Shown here: positions 12,085 through 24,545 of the stretch, one piece after another | How the letters are laid out: the number at the start of each line of letters is the position of its first letter | How positions within the stretch are numbered: position 1 is the first letter of the stretch | Origin: Darksidea phi | Lineage: Eukaryota; Ascomycota; Dothideomycetes; Pleosporales; Lentitheciaceae | NCBI GenBank assembly: GCA_030770425.1 | Contig: JASJFT010000111.1 | Location: 1 to 64,000 of the forward strand | Length of the DNA: 64,000 nt | Reading direction: 5' to 3' | The notes under the pieces: model-generated | What the model saw: only the letters and a program-made list of their open reading frames with translations | Told to the model about the DNA's origin: nothing | The model's database searches: none | Program-made: the position numbers and the translations under genes

Positions 12085-13043
12085 TGTGCTTCCCTTTTCT
12101 TGCCTTGGGTTGATATGCTGTAGAGTAGTTCGCTTGTGACTCTTTATTGCGACTCTTGCTCGAGGCTTGTTTTTAAGAGCTCAAGAGATGGGGCGTGTGG
12201 CGTCAGAGAGTGGCTCCACGAGGGTAGAATTTCTTGCCATGGGTTTGGGAGAGGGGAAGTGAGGGAGGAGTAGCCGCTGTAATAGAAGAGTTATATAGAA
12301 GGGAGACGTGAGACACGGTCCACGCCTTGAGCTCAAGAAAGAAGGAGGCGAAGAAAAGGGTAAGACCCAAAGGCTTCGACACCACCAAGTGAGAGAGGAC
12401 GAGCAAGCGGAAGAAGAAAGAGATCTTGCTATCTGTCTGAAGGCGCTGATGAGTAAGAATCTTGTACGAGAACGCGGGTTGATAGATGAAATATTCATGC
12501 CGGTGAAGGTGATCGCAAGTAGGCGGAGGTATGATGGTGATAATCGCCCCCAGTTCGATCAAGCGCCACAATTGTATGAAAGATAGCTTGATAAGCTTCA
12601 GTAAGACCTATACTGCTTTCACCTGACGTCTTAGACGCTACTGGCACACGTTGTGTAGATATCGCAGAAGAGCGCGGAGAGATGCATAGCCCCGGAAGAA
12701 ACGGGGACAAATACCACGTAGCTCTCAAGTACAGCCAAGAAATCAGCTGATTGACGTGTACAGGAGAGCTAATCAACGTCAACGTTGAGTTAACAGTGGG
12801 GTAGCCTTGGCTGCACCGGCCTGCTTAACTGTAAGCAATGTCACGGTTATATACACTTGATTTGTTTACGCTAATGTCGTCTCCCACAAATTCTTCGTAC
12901 TTGTACTCAAGAATTACAATTGCGCAGGATATGGTTATGGTTGTCTCGGGAGTCGGGACCAACCAAAGCTATAAACAGCCATGCACATCATATCCGCTCC
13001 ATAGCTCGAATGCCTTGTGGGCAACTAAAAGTATGCCAGCTGC
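12085..13043. other. promoter-side intergenic, pyrimidine/purine-biased
   Basis: Upstream region of the ankyrin gene and downstream region of the BTB-like gene. A purine-rich tract on the plus strand (about 12300-12430) gives open frames on both strands, but none resembles a protein family. Confidence 0.4.
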
Positions 13044-14045
13044 CTAAGCGGCTTCATAAGGGCACGGCTTACCACGAGAGCGCTCATAGTAGCGCGTTTC
13101 CTCGCGATTGACAGTCGTCACGCCAGCCTGAATCTTCTCCTGTAGTGACTGATGGAGCTCTGCATCTTTATTCATGCGCTCAACCCACTCAGCGCCATTC
13201 TTCAGTTCTGGCGCCTTCCACTCTTCCTCCTTCCTCATCCTCTCATTGTCCAGTCTCATCCGCTCATTCTCCTTCCTCCACTGAGCGTTGCGGCACGCAC
13301 ACTCGGCCTCCATCTTCCGCAACATCTCTTCCTCCACCCTAATTTCTTCTTCGACAAGCTTCCTCTCCCGTTCTTCCCTTGCTTCTTTCTGCTTAATCCT
13401 CTCTTCTTTCTCTTGCTTAAAATGCATCTTCGTCTGCCATTTCATCTCAGCCTTCTTTACACAGCTCTCCAACATTGGGTTCTCCCGAATCCACTTCTCC
13501 ATCCTCTTGCCATCAACCACAGTCCCATCTCTCCGATATGCCGCCAGCCGCTCACTCACCAAGCGCAAAAAGTAGTCATCCGGCCCGACAGCAATGTTTA
13601 GAATAGTCTGGACGTCGGCCGCGGAAAAGGGCTTGTTGTAGAATCTCCACCAGTAGTGCTTGTGAATATGTTCAATGTACTTCTCCATACCGAGAAGGCG
13701 GCCGGTGCGACAAATGAGAAGGTCGGCGGTCAAATCCTTGGTTAGGCGGACGTTGAAGGAGCTAGATGAAGAACAGAGGGCGATAAGCCAGCAGCCGATG
13801 GCAGCGATTGGTTCGAGGCCGGTTGATGGCGGGAGTCGAATGCAGCCGTAGGGATCTATAAGGCGTGGTTCTATGGAGGCAGTGAGGAAGAGTGCGCGGG
13901 GTAGTTCCATGGCGAAGACATCGCCGTCAAAGATATAGACGGCTGGGCCCGCGAGGAGGGATTGTCGTTGGCCCGGGGACAGCTCGCGGAGGTCGGGGAC
14001 GTATTCCATATGGATCGGTGGGGGTGGTTGAGTCGACGGCGGCAT
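13044..14045 (-). CDS. BTB-like protein with charged coiled-coil tail (family member A)
   Basis: Single exon, about 333 residues from MPPSTQPPPP; the frame is open to an ATG at 14156. After a proline-rich start comes VYIFDGDVFAMELPRALFLTAS, which matches the first strand-helix element of a BTB/POZ fold (V-x-I-x-x-x-x-F-x-x-x-x-P-x-x-L-x-x-x-S, with proline where BTB proteins have histidine). Then follow IGCWLIALC, GRLLGMEKYIEHIHKHYW and a DDYFLRLVSERLAAY helix. The last 150 residues are very rich in Glu/Lys/Arg and predicted coiled coil (KEAREERERKLVEEE). The same order of elements occurs in the genes at 53.7, 54.9, 59.0 and 60.8 kb, so this is a dispersed paralogue. Function unknown; a BTB fold would suggest a CUL3-type adaptor or oligomeriser. 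Confidence 0.7.
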   Translation of the reverse strand: MPPSTQPPPPIHMEYVPDLRELSPGQRQSLLAGPAVYIFDGDVFAMELPRALFLTASIEPRLIDPYGCIRLPPSTGLEPIAAIGCWLIALCSSSSSFNVRLTKDLTADLLICRTGRLLGMEKYIEHIHKHYWWRFYNKPFSAADVQTILNIAVGPDDYFLRLVSERLAAYRRDGTVVDGKRMEKWIRENPMLESCVKKAEMKWQTKMHFKQEKEERIKQKEAREERERKLVEEEIRVEEEMLRKMEAECACRNAQWRKENERMRLDNERMRKEEEWKAPELKNGAEWVERMNKDAELHQSLQEKIQAGVTTVNREETRYYERSRGKPCPYEAA

Positions 14046-15684
14046 GCTCGCCGCCAAGGTGCTAAGCTGATAGCGAAAACAAGACGATTGATAGCTACTG
14101 CCGAAATGCCCTAGGTGTGGTTGAAGTTCCGATGTGGTGGCGATCCATGCTTTCATGATCGAAAGAGGATCTTATATGGTAGTCACCTGGACCGGTCTCC
14201 TTAGCAACGTCATGCACATTCACATTAATGTTCAGGTGCTTTTACTCTACATAGAGGGCGTAATAGTCGACAGATCCGGATGTGCCTCGTGCGGTCTTGA
14301 ACCTTCGCGTCTGGTGTGGCAGGTGAATGGTACGATCACCCGATGTTGGCCTGGCAGGACTGCTCACCCTAGAACTATCACTGGGTTGCTGGAGTACCCT
14401 GGTGGCAATTGGCAAACTTTTAGCCATTGGAGTGAAAAACAAGACGCACGCGGAGACGAGATAGTTCGAGAGGATACGACGGAAGCGAAGGATGCAGGAA
14501 TGCGGAGCGGGAGGATACGACGGTCAAACTGCATGTTAGCTACCCAATGTCAAACAATCGAATAGTGTTCGTATCGAGAACAGCGATTTATGGAAATTGA
14601 CGTTTCCTGAAGCTTCGTCGACCCAGCGGACGAGGTTGACAAACACTCCCAAGTACCGGGAAGCCGAGCAGGATACGAACGATCGCCGGGACTCCGTAAT
14701 GTCCGTGGATGAGCGCCAGCAAGGCGTGCTGTTGCACGTGTAGAGCGGTGATGATCGGCTAAACATGTCCAAATGTGACGGTGCAACTATATCATACGAT
14801 ATAGATGTCTGGTGGTAACCTCAGCGCAACCGTATTGAAAATCGCCTCGCAGTTGAGCCAGGGCCGAGCCATAGATGACAAGTGTCGCGATCGAAGGTGA
14901 CATTAACCATGGCACCATTGATCTGCTGCGCGTGACTTTACCCCGCAGCGTCTTCCTTCAGTCATTAAAGCGAACGAGTATCTCATGCACAGTGTGCCTT
15001 CGTGACTGACCTCGCGCGCATGTTAAGCTGAATGGAGGTGAGATGAGATGAGAAGGCCATTCGACCAAAGCGAGTGCCACACGTGTTCGCTTAACTATCT
15101 TATCTACGTTTCAGCAGCTACGCCTTGGATTTCTGTGCTCGGTCTCTCACCACTCGTTGCCCATCAATGCGAACGATCAGCTATTCCACCACGTCTCGCA
15201 ACACGGCCCCAAGTCTGAATGCGTCCTGTCGATTTGCCTAAATCGGCCCGCGCAGGGTGTGGCCGCCGGCGCTCATCAATACGCATAGACAAGGACGCCA
15301 ATCAGCGACAAGGTCGCATGCCTCGCATATTCGGACCTGCAGCATCTGGTCACAATCCCGCCCTTGCACGCTCATCCTGGTGTGAAACATCCGCACCAAG
15401 ACTGGGACCTGGGGAGCCCCTTCTTCAATCAGATTAAGGAAGCTTGTTTATATTGATGCACAGGGCCGGCAAAAAAAGTATATCATGGCCGCTGCACCCC
15501 CCGCCGACCGCTTCACCGTCGGCTTTGTGTCTGCTTTTGGAACACGCGACACGAGCGCAAGGCGACACGTTGAACTCTGGAAGCAGTCGGCGGCTCATCA
15601 AGCTATTTCTAGCTCCTCGGTCGCACTCCCTACGCCCTCCTCGACTGCCCCATCCCCTCAGCGTGGCATCTATTCGTTCCGAAA
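14046..15684. other. divergent intergenic region, no gene seen
   Basis: 1.6 kb between the minus-strand BTB-like gene and the plus-strand sedolisin, so it should hold both promoters. Small open frames here lack any family signal. An A-rich run precedes TATAT at about 15472-15483, some 200 nt before the sedolisin start. Confidence 0.4.
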
Positions 15685-17673
15685 ATGAGGTACTCTCTCT
15701 TTACGGGCCTGCTGGCTCTTGCCGGTGCCAACTGCAGATCTACCTCATTCGTCGAGGGCGAGACTGTTGAGAATCTGGGCCGCGTACCTGAAGGTTGGAA
15801 GGAGATCGGCGCTCCGTCCCAAGATCGCAAACTCCAATTCCGCATCGCGGTGCATTCGGTCAGAAGCTTCTTTTTCTTTCCCTTCAATTGCACTTGGTGG
15901 CATCGAAAGTGTTGCATCTAGTGCTGTTCATGGCGTTGGACTGCGCCTACTCCAATTAACACCAGCTAATCATGCGCAGCCCAACCATGACCTCTTCGAG
16001 CAGACTCTGATGGAGATCTCTACCCCGAGCCACCCGCGATATGGACAGCATCTGAAGCGCAACGAGTTGAAGGAGCTCATCAAGCCCCGTGCTGAGTCCA
16101 CCGACTCGGTCTTGAGCTGGTTGGAGAAATCCGGCGTCCCTTCAGATGATATTGTGGACGACGGCGAATGGATCAACTTCATCGCATCTGTCTCAACAGC
16201 GGAAAAGATGCTTGACACCACCTTCAAGACTTACCAGAGTTTGGTTCGCGAGGACGTTAAGAAGATCCGCGCTCTGCACTACTCAGTTCCGAAGGACGTC
16301 CGTGAGCACATTGACATGATCCAGCCCACAACGCGCTTTGGGCAGATCCGACCGCAACTCAGTCACATCATTGACCAGGAGGTGGTTCCGTTCATGAGCG
16401 CCGAGGCCGCTGTCAACGCGACCTGCGGCACGAACATTACTCCCCAGTGCTTGAAGGATTTGTACAAATTCGCCGACTACAAGCCGGGCAACGCTTCTGT
16501 GACCGTTGGTGTTACGGGCTACCTCGAGCAATATGCCCGCTTCAAAGACTTTGCCGATTTCGCTAGGTTGTTTGCACCCTGGGCTGTTGGTACCAACTTT
16601 ACCTGGACTTCCGTGAATGGTAAGTTGAATTCCAATTTCGAGCGTGCGGTAACTGATACAACATAGGCGGCAAACTCGATCAACGTGCCACCAACAGCAG
16701 TGTAGAAGCCAACTTGGACGTCCAGTATGTGGGAGGTCTTGTTGCGCCCTATGTGAAGACACACTTCTACAGCACCCCTAACCGTGGCCCACTCGTTCCG
16801 GATCTCGATCAGCCAACTCTAGATGATAACCAGAATGAGCCCTACCTCGACTTCTTCACCTATCTCATCGGGTTGCCAGATGCACAACTGCCGCAGGTGC
16901 TCACCACCTCTTACGGAGAAGACGAACAGAGCGTTCCAGCCGAGTACAACAAGAAGGTTTGCGACATGATCGGCCAGCTCGGCACCCGTGGCGTTTCTGT
17001 CATCTTCTCCAGCGGTGACACCGGCGTTGGCTCAGCCTGCCAGACCAACGACGGCAAGAACACTACCCGCTTTCTACCCATCTTTCCGGCCTCTTGCCCA
17101 TATGTTACTTCGGTGGGTGGCACCACCAAGATTGAGCCTGAAGTCGCTGTCGACTTCTCCTCCGGCGGCTTCTCAGACTTGTACGAGCGCCCTGCGTACC
17201 AGGACGCGGCAGTTTCTTCGTACCTCAAGAAATTAGGCGACAGGTGGACGGGTCTATATAACCCCAAGGGTCGCGGGTTTCCGGACGTCGCTGCACAAGG
17301 TACGCGCTTCCGTGTCATCGACAAAGGTGCGCAGATCTCAGTCGGTGGAACCAGCGCTTCCGCACCCGCCTTCGCCGCCATTGTCGGTCTTCTCAACAAC
17401 GCTCGCCTCTCTAGCGGAAAGCCTGCACTTGGCTTCTTGAACCCGTGGCTGTATGATCAGGGCCACTACGGTTTGAATGACATTACTGGCGGGGGCTCTA
17501 CGGGCTGCACGGGCAGGAGCATCTACTCAGGGCTGAAGGCGCCGTATGTGCCGTACGCGTCGTGGAACGCGACGGAGGGCTGGGACCCGGTCACTGGTCT
17601 AGGAACACCGAACTTCGCCATGTTGCTTGATATTGCTAACCGCGGAACGTATGGAGGACGCCGCGGGATGTAA
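15685..17673 (+). CDS. sedolisin-family (S53) serine protease, tripeptidyl-peptidase/aorsin type
   Basis: Exons 15685-15858, 15980-16619 and 16667-17673 give about 606 residues. The first intron starts with the weaker donor GTCAGA, but its use gives the family sequence [21 protein letters not shown]; the second intron (47 nt, GTAAGT) is clear. The signal peptide is [16 protein letters not shown] Pro-kumamolisin propeptide precedes the catalytic domain. The catalytic set is visible: Glu285 and Asp289 in [12 protein letters not shown], oxyanion Asp389 in SSGDTGVG, and nucleophile Ser501 in [10 protein letters not shown]-terminal [13 protein letters not shown] belongs to the calcium-binding region. 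It should be a secreted acid peptidase that trims peptides from the N-terminus or cuts internally. It lies 1.2 kb upstream of a carboxypeptidase on the same strand. Confidence 0.93.
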
Positions 17674-18881
17674 CTAGATTAGGCTCATCGATGGGGTAGG
17701 ATATCCCATCATCATCATACAATGTATATGAACACGCTTTTCCACCGCCCACATTGTTGTTAGCTTTAACCAGAACCCTTGAATGCTCAAGTTGATACAT
17801 TATGATAACTGTGCGATATGGAACTAATGATCTCGGAAGCGTGCTGATACGACGCTACACGTGCATTTGATGATCTCATCTGTTTCCAACGCGCCACTCC
17901 CGGGGCCGTTGCGCCTCCTCTTAGCGGCCGATAGTGATGCGCCACTTTCAACACTCAACACCACACACCCGCATCAATTCCACACTCATTCCATTACCCA
18001 AACAACAATCACGCGAGGCAACGTCCCGTCTGAATTAAACCTCGCTGCATACTTGCGAAGCCTTCCGCGCCGCGTGTTCCACCACCGTCCATTATTCCCG
18101 CCCGCCACAATCCGAGCTGCCCCTTGCGGTTAGCACCCCCTTGCAGCTTATCTGCAGCAAGCACTGCGCAAGCCTCGCACCGGCGCCTCTCGGCGATGTC
18201 GATGGGAGCTTGTCTTGAAAGCGCAGCTGTATCGCCGAGGGTTGCGGCACAGCGCATCGGATGCCTGCGGAACGCTATCCTGGTCTTTGGGGAGGGGATG
18301 AAGAGGGAAGGTGCGGAATGTGTGATTGTGGAGAGGCCGCGTAGTAAAAAAGGATGGGATTTTCCGATGGATGTGGAGGGCATGGTAGTTGAGGCACAGA
18401 CATGGGATGGTAACGCGAGATTCCCATGTTTTGGTCATCGCACAGCTCACCTTTACAGCTCGGAGCTACCTAACACCCGAGCGTACAATTCACCTCGCTC
18501 CCCGGCACAAACATTCACTGATCAAGATTGGCGTCCGACGGAATCGCCCTATTGCGCAGGATGATCCGGTGGCGGCGAGAGGTACTAAGGGCCTGCCTAT
18601 TCCGGCTTCGTATTGATCCTGGTCACTCGATATCGGTCCATCGTCATATATCCAGAGCATCCGCGCAAGCAATCTTTCGGGCCTGGTGCGGGTTAATGAC
18701 ATAGTGCGCTGGTGTCTGACGTCGATTTACATCTGTCGTCCTCTTTCCTTCTTCCCAATCGTCCGAAGCATTCAATTGCACTTCGCGAGGGTTGAAGAAT
18801 AGCTCGCACGAAAGACTCATTAAGCTCTATCCGTGAGCAGATCTTTCAATTGAAGAAAAGAACTCCAAGCGACGCGTTAAC
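17674..18881. other. intergenic, no gene seen
   Basis: 3' flank of the sedolisin and promoter region of the carboxypeptidase. Overlapping open frames on both strands at 18.0-18.6 kb show no domain and are probably chance. Confidence 0.4.
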
Positions 18882-20692
18882 ATGCAATTGCTCTCCTTTC
18901 TCGCCATCAGCGGCATCGCCAGCACTACTTTTGCGCGTAGCGCCCGTGAGGCAGCTTATGCGAAGCGGAATATTGTGCCTCCTGCGCCACGCTATAGATA
19001 CCCATCGCAACCAGCTGCGCACGCGAAGCGGCAGGCAAAGACAATCATTCCGCAAACTGACAAAACTGCGAGTATGTGAGCCTTCATTAATGTCTCAATG
19101 GAACGGTGATAATAGGTGGCTAGAATATGTCGTCAATGGCACCGCAGGCGCAATTCCAGAAGTCAATTTCGACATCGGCGAGAGCTATGCGGGGTTGATG
19201 CCGATCAGCAGCGCAGGCAATGAGACGAACGAACTGTACTTTTGGTTCTTTCCGAGCGAGAATGAGCAGGCCGGGGATGAGATTACCATTTGGCTGAATG
19301 GCGTAAGTAACGTTGTTTCTACTGCTGATACAGCGCTGATCCCGCATAGGGCCCTGGATGCTCATCGCTGGAGGGTTTCCTGCAAGAAAATGGACCTATC
19401 TCCTGGCAATACGGCACGCCACATCCCGTCTACAACCCGTGGAATTGGGCAACCCTCACCAACATGGTGTGGGTGGAACAGCCCGTCGGTACCGGCTTCT
19501 CGCAAGGTGAATCGAGAGTGAATAGCACTCAAGAGGCTGCTCAGGAGTTTGCGGGCTTCTGGAAGAACTTCATCGATACCTTCGACTTGAAAGATAGGAA
19601 GGTTTACATTGCCGGGGAGTCGTATGCGGGCAAGTATATCCCGTATTTTGCGGACGCTTTCCTGGCGAAGAACGATTCGGCATATTATGATGTGAAGGGT
19701 GTCCTGATCTACGACCCAAGTTTCGCTTCAGACACAGTTCTCGAAGACGGTGAGTGTACCTGCTTGCTGATATCATGGTGTAAGCTGACAACAATGTAGT
19801 TCCGTCCCTACCGTTCGTGGAGCGCTGGGATGGGCTCTTCAATTTCAACAAGACCTTTATGGAAGACCTCCGCAAGCGCAACGACGAATGCGGTTACACC
19901 GACTACTACAATAAGTACCTCACCTTCCCGCCTGTCCCAGGTGCACTTCCCGAGCCTGAGAAATCTGCAAAGGACGAGGGATGCGCGATCTGGGAAGACA
20001 TTCTCAACGCCGTCTTTCTGACCAACCCGTGCTTCGATGTGTACCAAGTCGCTACAACATGCCCTCTGCTCTGGGACGTGCTCGGCTTCCCCGGCTCATT
20101 CGACTACCTTCCTCCAGGCGAGACGATCTACTTCAATCGCACCGAGGTGCAAAAGGCCATCAACGCGCCCGTTGGCGAGTGGAACGAGTGCTCCAATGGC
20201 ATCCTCGACACCGACACGTCCGAATCGGTGACCTGGGAAGTCTTGCCCCGCGTAATCGATGCGCTCGACCGCACAGTCGTCGTCCACGGCGACCTCGACT
20301 TCATTCTCCTTGGCAACGGTACTCTCATGACCATACAAAATATGACGTTTGGAGGCCAACAGGGCTTCCAATCCGAGCCCTGCGACGAGTTCTTCGTCCC
20401 GTATCATGCGGACTATAGCCAAGAGAGCTTGAGCGCGGCGGGCGTCATGGGAAAAACGCATACGGAGCGGAAGTTGACGTGGGTGGAGCAGGCTTTGTCC
20501 GGGCACATGGTGCCGCAGTATCAACCGAGCAGTGGTTATAGGCAGTTAGAGTTCTTGCTAGGCAGGATCGATAGTTTGACGAGTACGGTCCCGTTTACGA
20601 CAACGCCGGGGGCGGGAAAGAATGCAACGATGTCGAAGAGGGCGATAGCTGGGATAGATACGGAGTTTGGGGAGATGAAGAAGTGGTATTGA
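18882..20692 (+). CDS. secreted serine carboxypeptidase (S10)
   Basis: Exons 18882-19071, 19124-19302, 19350-19749 and 19800-20692 give about 553 residues; the three introns (47-52 nt) restore KYVVNGT, WLNGGPGCSS and VLEDVPSLPF. The signal peptide is [18 protein letters not shown], followed by a basic pro-region. The S10 hallmarks are all present: oxyanion motif [10 protein letters not shown], nucleophile Ser214 in GESYAGKY, Asp423 in [12 protein letters not shown], and His492 in [10 protein letters not shown]. The enzyme removes C-terminal residues from peptides at acid pH. Many N-x-S/T sites point to a glycosylated extracellular protein. With the sedolisin upstream it makes a complementary exopeptidase pair. 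Confidence 0.94.
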
Positions 20693-20944
20693 GATACATA
20701 TTATGAGGACGGCGTAATGTCTACTATTATTCAGAGCGAGCAAAAGGAAGGTTGAGCTAATCTCTACCACCAAATCGTTGTGGCTGCTGCACCCGAGCCG
20801 CGAATTTGCGCCAAGAGTGATGCGTACCTGTCTTAGCGCGCTCGCCATACCTCCGCACATCCCCGAGTGTCCCCGCAATCACTCCTAAAACCCCACCATG
20901 TCCGAGTCACGCCTCAATCACTTATACGCCCCGTGCCCTCCACA

Positions 20945-22255
20945 ATGGGCTCTACATCTGCAAATACGTCCCTACCGTTGACGCGAGAGTCTGTCGTCGC
21001 CGCCCACGAGCTGATCAAACCGCACATCCACCTCACGCCTGTGCAGACCAACACGACCCTATCCACCCTCGCGTCTACACCACAGACTACCGATGCGCTA
21101 AAGGGGACGCCATGGGAGGGGCAGGAACCTGCGAGGCCGAAGATCAGGCTGTTCTTCAAGTGTGAAAACTTTCAGCGGATTGGCGCGTTCAAGGTTAGAG
21201 GGGCTTTTCATGCGGTTAAGAGGTTGATTGAGAGGGATGGAGAGGGGTTGGAAGGAGTGAGGAGGAGGGGTGTAATTACTCATAGTAGTGGTTAGTCTTC
21301 CATCCATCCTATTCATCCGATGTGTCTTCATCGGTTAAGGGAAGACCATGCTAATCATAGCTGTGAGAGTATAGGAAACCACGCACAAGCCCTCGCCCTC
21401 GCCGCCCGCACCTTTTCTATCCCCGCACACATCGTCATGCCCAGCATCTCCACGCCCTCTAAAATCTCCGGTACGCGCGCGCAAAACGCCACCATCCACT
21501 TCAGCGGCTCCACATCGCAGGAGCGCGAGGCCGTTGTGAATGAGGTGATCAAGGGGACGGGTGCGACATTGGTCCCGCCGTATGACTATGTGGATGTTAT
21601 ACTAGGGCAGGGAACGATGGCGTTGGAGACTGTGGAACAAGTGAATGCATTGATAAAAGAGGAGAAGTCATTAGGTGTGCATGAAGATGGGAATGGTCTG
21701 GACGCGGTGATTACGCCCTGCGGCGGTGGAGGTATGTTAGCAGGAAATGCTGTTGCGCTACAGGGTACTGGCATCAAAGTGTTTGGTGCGGAACCTAGCT
21801 ACCAGGGCGCGGATGATGCGCGGCGTGGAGTAGCTGCCGGTGAGCGCATCACCAACGTCAAAACCCTCACCATCGCCGATGGCTTGCGTACACCACTCGG
21901 GGAACACAACTACAAAATCATATCGGATCCCTCATACGTCTACGGTCTTTACTCGGTAACAGAGGATAACATCAAAGATGCGATGCGGCTGGTGCTGGAG
22001 AGGATGAAGTGTTTCGTGGAACCGAGCGCTGTGGTTGGACTTGCAACGATTCTATATAACGAGGACTTCCGGAGAATGGTGGAAAGTAGTGCGGGGGAGG
22101 ACGGGTGGAATATTGGTGTTGTGTTCAGTGGGGGAAATACCACTATTGAGGCTATTACGAAGATATTTGCGCCTGTTGAGGAGGGGAAGGCGGAGAGGGA
22201 GGAAGGTGTTGTGGGAAGGGATGGGAAGAAGGTTGCTGAGAATGTGGCGGGTTGA
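20945..22255 (+). CDS. PLP-dependent serine/threonine dehydratase or serine racemase-like enzyme
   Basis: Exons 20945-21290 and 21375-22255 (84-nt intron) give about 408 residues. The PLP Lys83 sits in IGAFKVRGAF. The substrate loop HSSGNHAQALA is rebuilt exactly across the intron, and the phosphate-binding loop CGGGGMLAGN is present. These are type II fold enzymes that deaminate L-serine or L-threonine to the keto acid, or racemise serine; the sequence alone does not decide which. There is no C-terminal ACT domain, so it is a catabolic rather than biosynthetic (isoleucine) type. The frame is open to an ATG at 20867; I chose 20945 (MGSTSANTSLP) because the family similarity starts shortly after it. 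The gene is convergent with the HAD gene. Confidence 0.9.
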
Positions 22256-22404
22256 GAAGGGGTTGGCTAGGAGCAGGAGTCTATACATTCATCTATACCC
22301 ACACCAGATTCTAACCTCGCTCAGCCGCAGTCCCAGAACTAAAGTCTCTACCCATGCCCTGCATCGTTGTGTCTATATCATTTTCTCTACACATACAACC
22401 TACT

Positions 22405-23416
22405 TCACAGCTGCCGTCCAGCGTCTTCCACGCCATCACGCCCCTCGAAGCCCTCTTCTAAAACTCCAATCAGATCATCTAGCCGGTTGACGACTAAATC
22501 GGTATGCTCGTGCTCGGCCAAATGCTTGTTCACATCATTGGCAAGCAGCACAGTAGCAGCGCCTGCGCGATGACCAGCCGTCATATCGTCGATGGAGTCG
22601 CCAACCATAATTAAAGAATTTCCGCCATCAGTGTGGAACCAAGATTTCGCTATGTGCAAAATGCCCGCTGGATCCGGTTTCGGCGGGCGGAATTCGCGCG
22701 TGATGATAGGATCGAACTTTGAAGAGGGGAGGAAGGTTGCAAGGAGATGGGCAACCGGAGCATCGAAGTTCCTCGTGCAAATCGCCTTTGGAATATTCCG
22801 CGAGTCGAGGTAGTCCATTAGTTCGACGAGGCCGGCTTGGGGTTGCTGGTCGGCCATGGCGGCGCGTTCGATGGCGCGGACTTTCTCTTGGGCCGCTTCT
22901 TGCTCTGCTTCTGGGAGCGAGTAGATGTGGTCTAGGATGTCGGTTGCTTTTGTGATGCCGAGGGCGGACCTCATTTCGGCGAACATGTAGGTTTGGGGGA
23001 GGCCTGGTGGAGGCTATTAGCATGATCGTCTAGGAATGTAGAACAGCTTTTCAAAAAAAGAAGAAAAGCTAGTCTGCGAGTGTATTGAGGATTGTATATA
23101 AAACGCATGCAATGCATAGGTCGATGACGGGGAGAAGTGAATGCGAGTAGGAGCTTCATACGCATGAAATAGAGCGAAGTAACTCACATAATGTTCCATC
23201 GACATCAAACACAATCCCTTTCAACAACGGTCTCGTATCGCCATCCACTCTTTTCGCTGGATTCAGCGGGGCAAAGCGTCGTGGTCGCTGCATCGCTGCC
23301 CTCGCGTTCTCCATCCCGGTCGTAGTTGAGTACCGTGGATAGGACCAATGACGTAATGATCGTAATGGCAAGTTTTGTATAATATCTTTTGGTATATTGT
23401 GGTATACGCGGTTCAT
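22405..23416 (-). CDS. HAD-superfamily phosphatase-like hydrolase (YOR131C-like)
   Basis: Exons 23416-23188 and 23003-22405 give about 275 residues. The 184-nt intron (donor GTGAGT, branch GCTAAT) interrupts motif I and restores VFDVDGTLCLPQTYMF. HAD motifs: I DVDGT, II CTRN, III lysine in KPDPAG, IV GDSIDDM. The size and motif spacing match a conserved fungal phosphatase of unknown substrate. The first 50 residues (MNRVYHNIPKDIIQ..., rich in Arg/Ser, no acidic cluster) may be a mitochondrial presequence. Its stop codon lies 149 bp from that of the convergent dehydratase. Confidence 0.88.
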
Positions 23417-24545
23417 GCTATTGAGCTCAGGTCCTGTGTTTGAATCGACGGGTCTGTGCTGAGGGTGGGTTGTGTGAGATTGCGAGGTTGGTTGGTTTGG
23501 GTGCCCGTAGTGTGGCGGGGGTTTGGTTGTCGCTTTTGAAACTCCAAGCTTCTTACCTCCGCGGTCCCGACTTTTGCGTATACTGCTATAGGGTCCTTGC
23601 TTACATGTTCTTTTCCGATCTGTCGATTGGTAGGGGTACGGAGTCAGCAAATTACGAAGTGGGGTGTCAGTACCTAACATTATATACGAGAGCCACCGTT
23701 GTCTCACGCCATTCAGACCTCCCCCGACTTACGCAATCGACCTACATGTCGTGAGATATGCGATTTGATGGGATGCTTTTCCCATCTGTGATGATTGATC
23801 GCGAGTGCTATTGCGCTGGCCATGTTGATAGCAAACACCCCGTGATTATATCCTCTATCCGCGCATACCGTCACGACGGCACTGATGACTACGTTCATAG
23901 CTGCATGTATACTGTGCCTAGTAAAGGGAAGCGCACTCTAAAACCATTCTCAGAACACGGCAAGACGAGGAACACCGTGTGCGACGTTGGAGCTGCAACG
24001 GCAGCTCGTGCTGTGAGATTTGCGACTCCACGATACTGTTTTGGTTAGCATATTGTTTTCTGTGTCCTTTCTGCTTCCAAGACATCATTGGCAATTAGTT
24101 TGAACGGAAGCAAACTGCATCGCCACCTAGAATAATGACCACCCCAAAAGTTTGATACTCCTAATCTTCTGCTCAGCGTAGCTTACTACACTGTTCAAGC
24201 TTGTACGAAATCCTTCTGCGAAATATTTTCTATACCCAGCAAGACTATATATTAATTCTCGGGCAAGATTTACGGAAGTCCTCAATGGCCGTTAATCAAT
24301 AAGGATTTCAGTTTACTAATATCGAAACAGCTACAGGCCTGGATTGTCACCGAAAGGGTGTCCAGTCAGTAAAGGACACAATGTCTTGCCCAACCGAGAG
24401 TAAGAAACGGGACGGAAGAGGAACATCAGGAATTTGTGCTAAAGAGATTGCACGCGTATAGTAGTGCTGGGGTAGACTTACGGCCTTTTGGATTCGAGAA
24501 GGCTTCCATTGGAGAGAACGGTAGAGCATTTCAGTACCACTGATT
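23417..24545. other. no supported gene
   Basis: Upstream region of the HAD gene; only short open frames on both strands without family resemblance. Confidence 0.45.

Noticed and set aside
12181..12571. Two overlapping minus-strand frames taken as a small membrane protein
   Set aside because: The hydrophobic runs come from a pyrimidine-rich tract and no start or homologue supports them.
13145..13601. Long plus-strand open frames over the charged tail of BTB-like member A
   Set aside because: They are antisense shadows of a Glu/Lys-rich coiled-coil and encode only Ser/Leu/Pro/Phe-rich text.
18009..18564. Overlapping frames on both strands upstream of the carboxypeptidase
   Set aside because: No domain, no splice-consistent extension, mutually overlapping; probably chance in GC-rich sequence.
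19981..20418. Plus-strand frame of about 145 codons inside the carboxypeptidase
   Set aside because: Out-of-frame shadow, Arg-rich; the S10 catalytic motifs are in the other frame.
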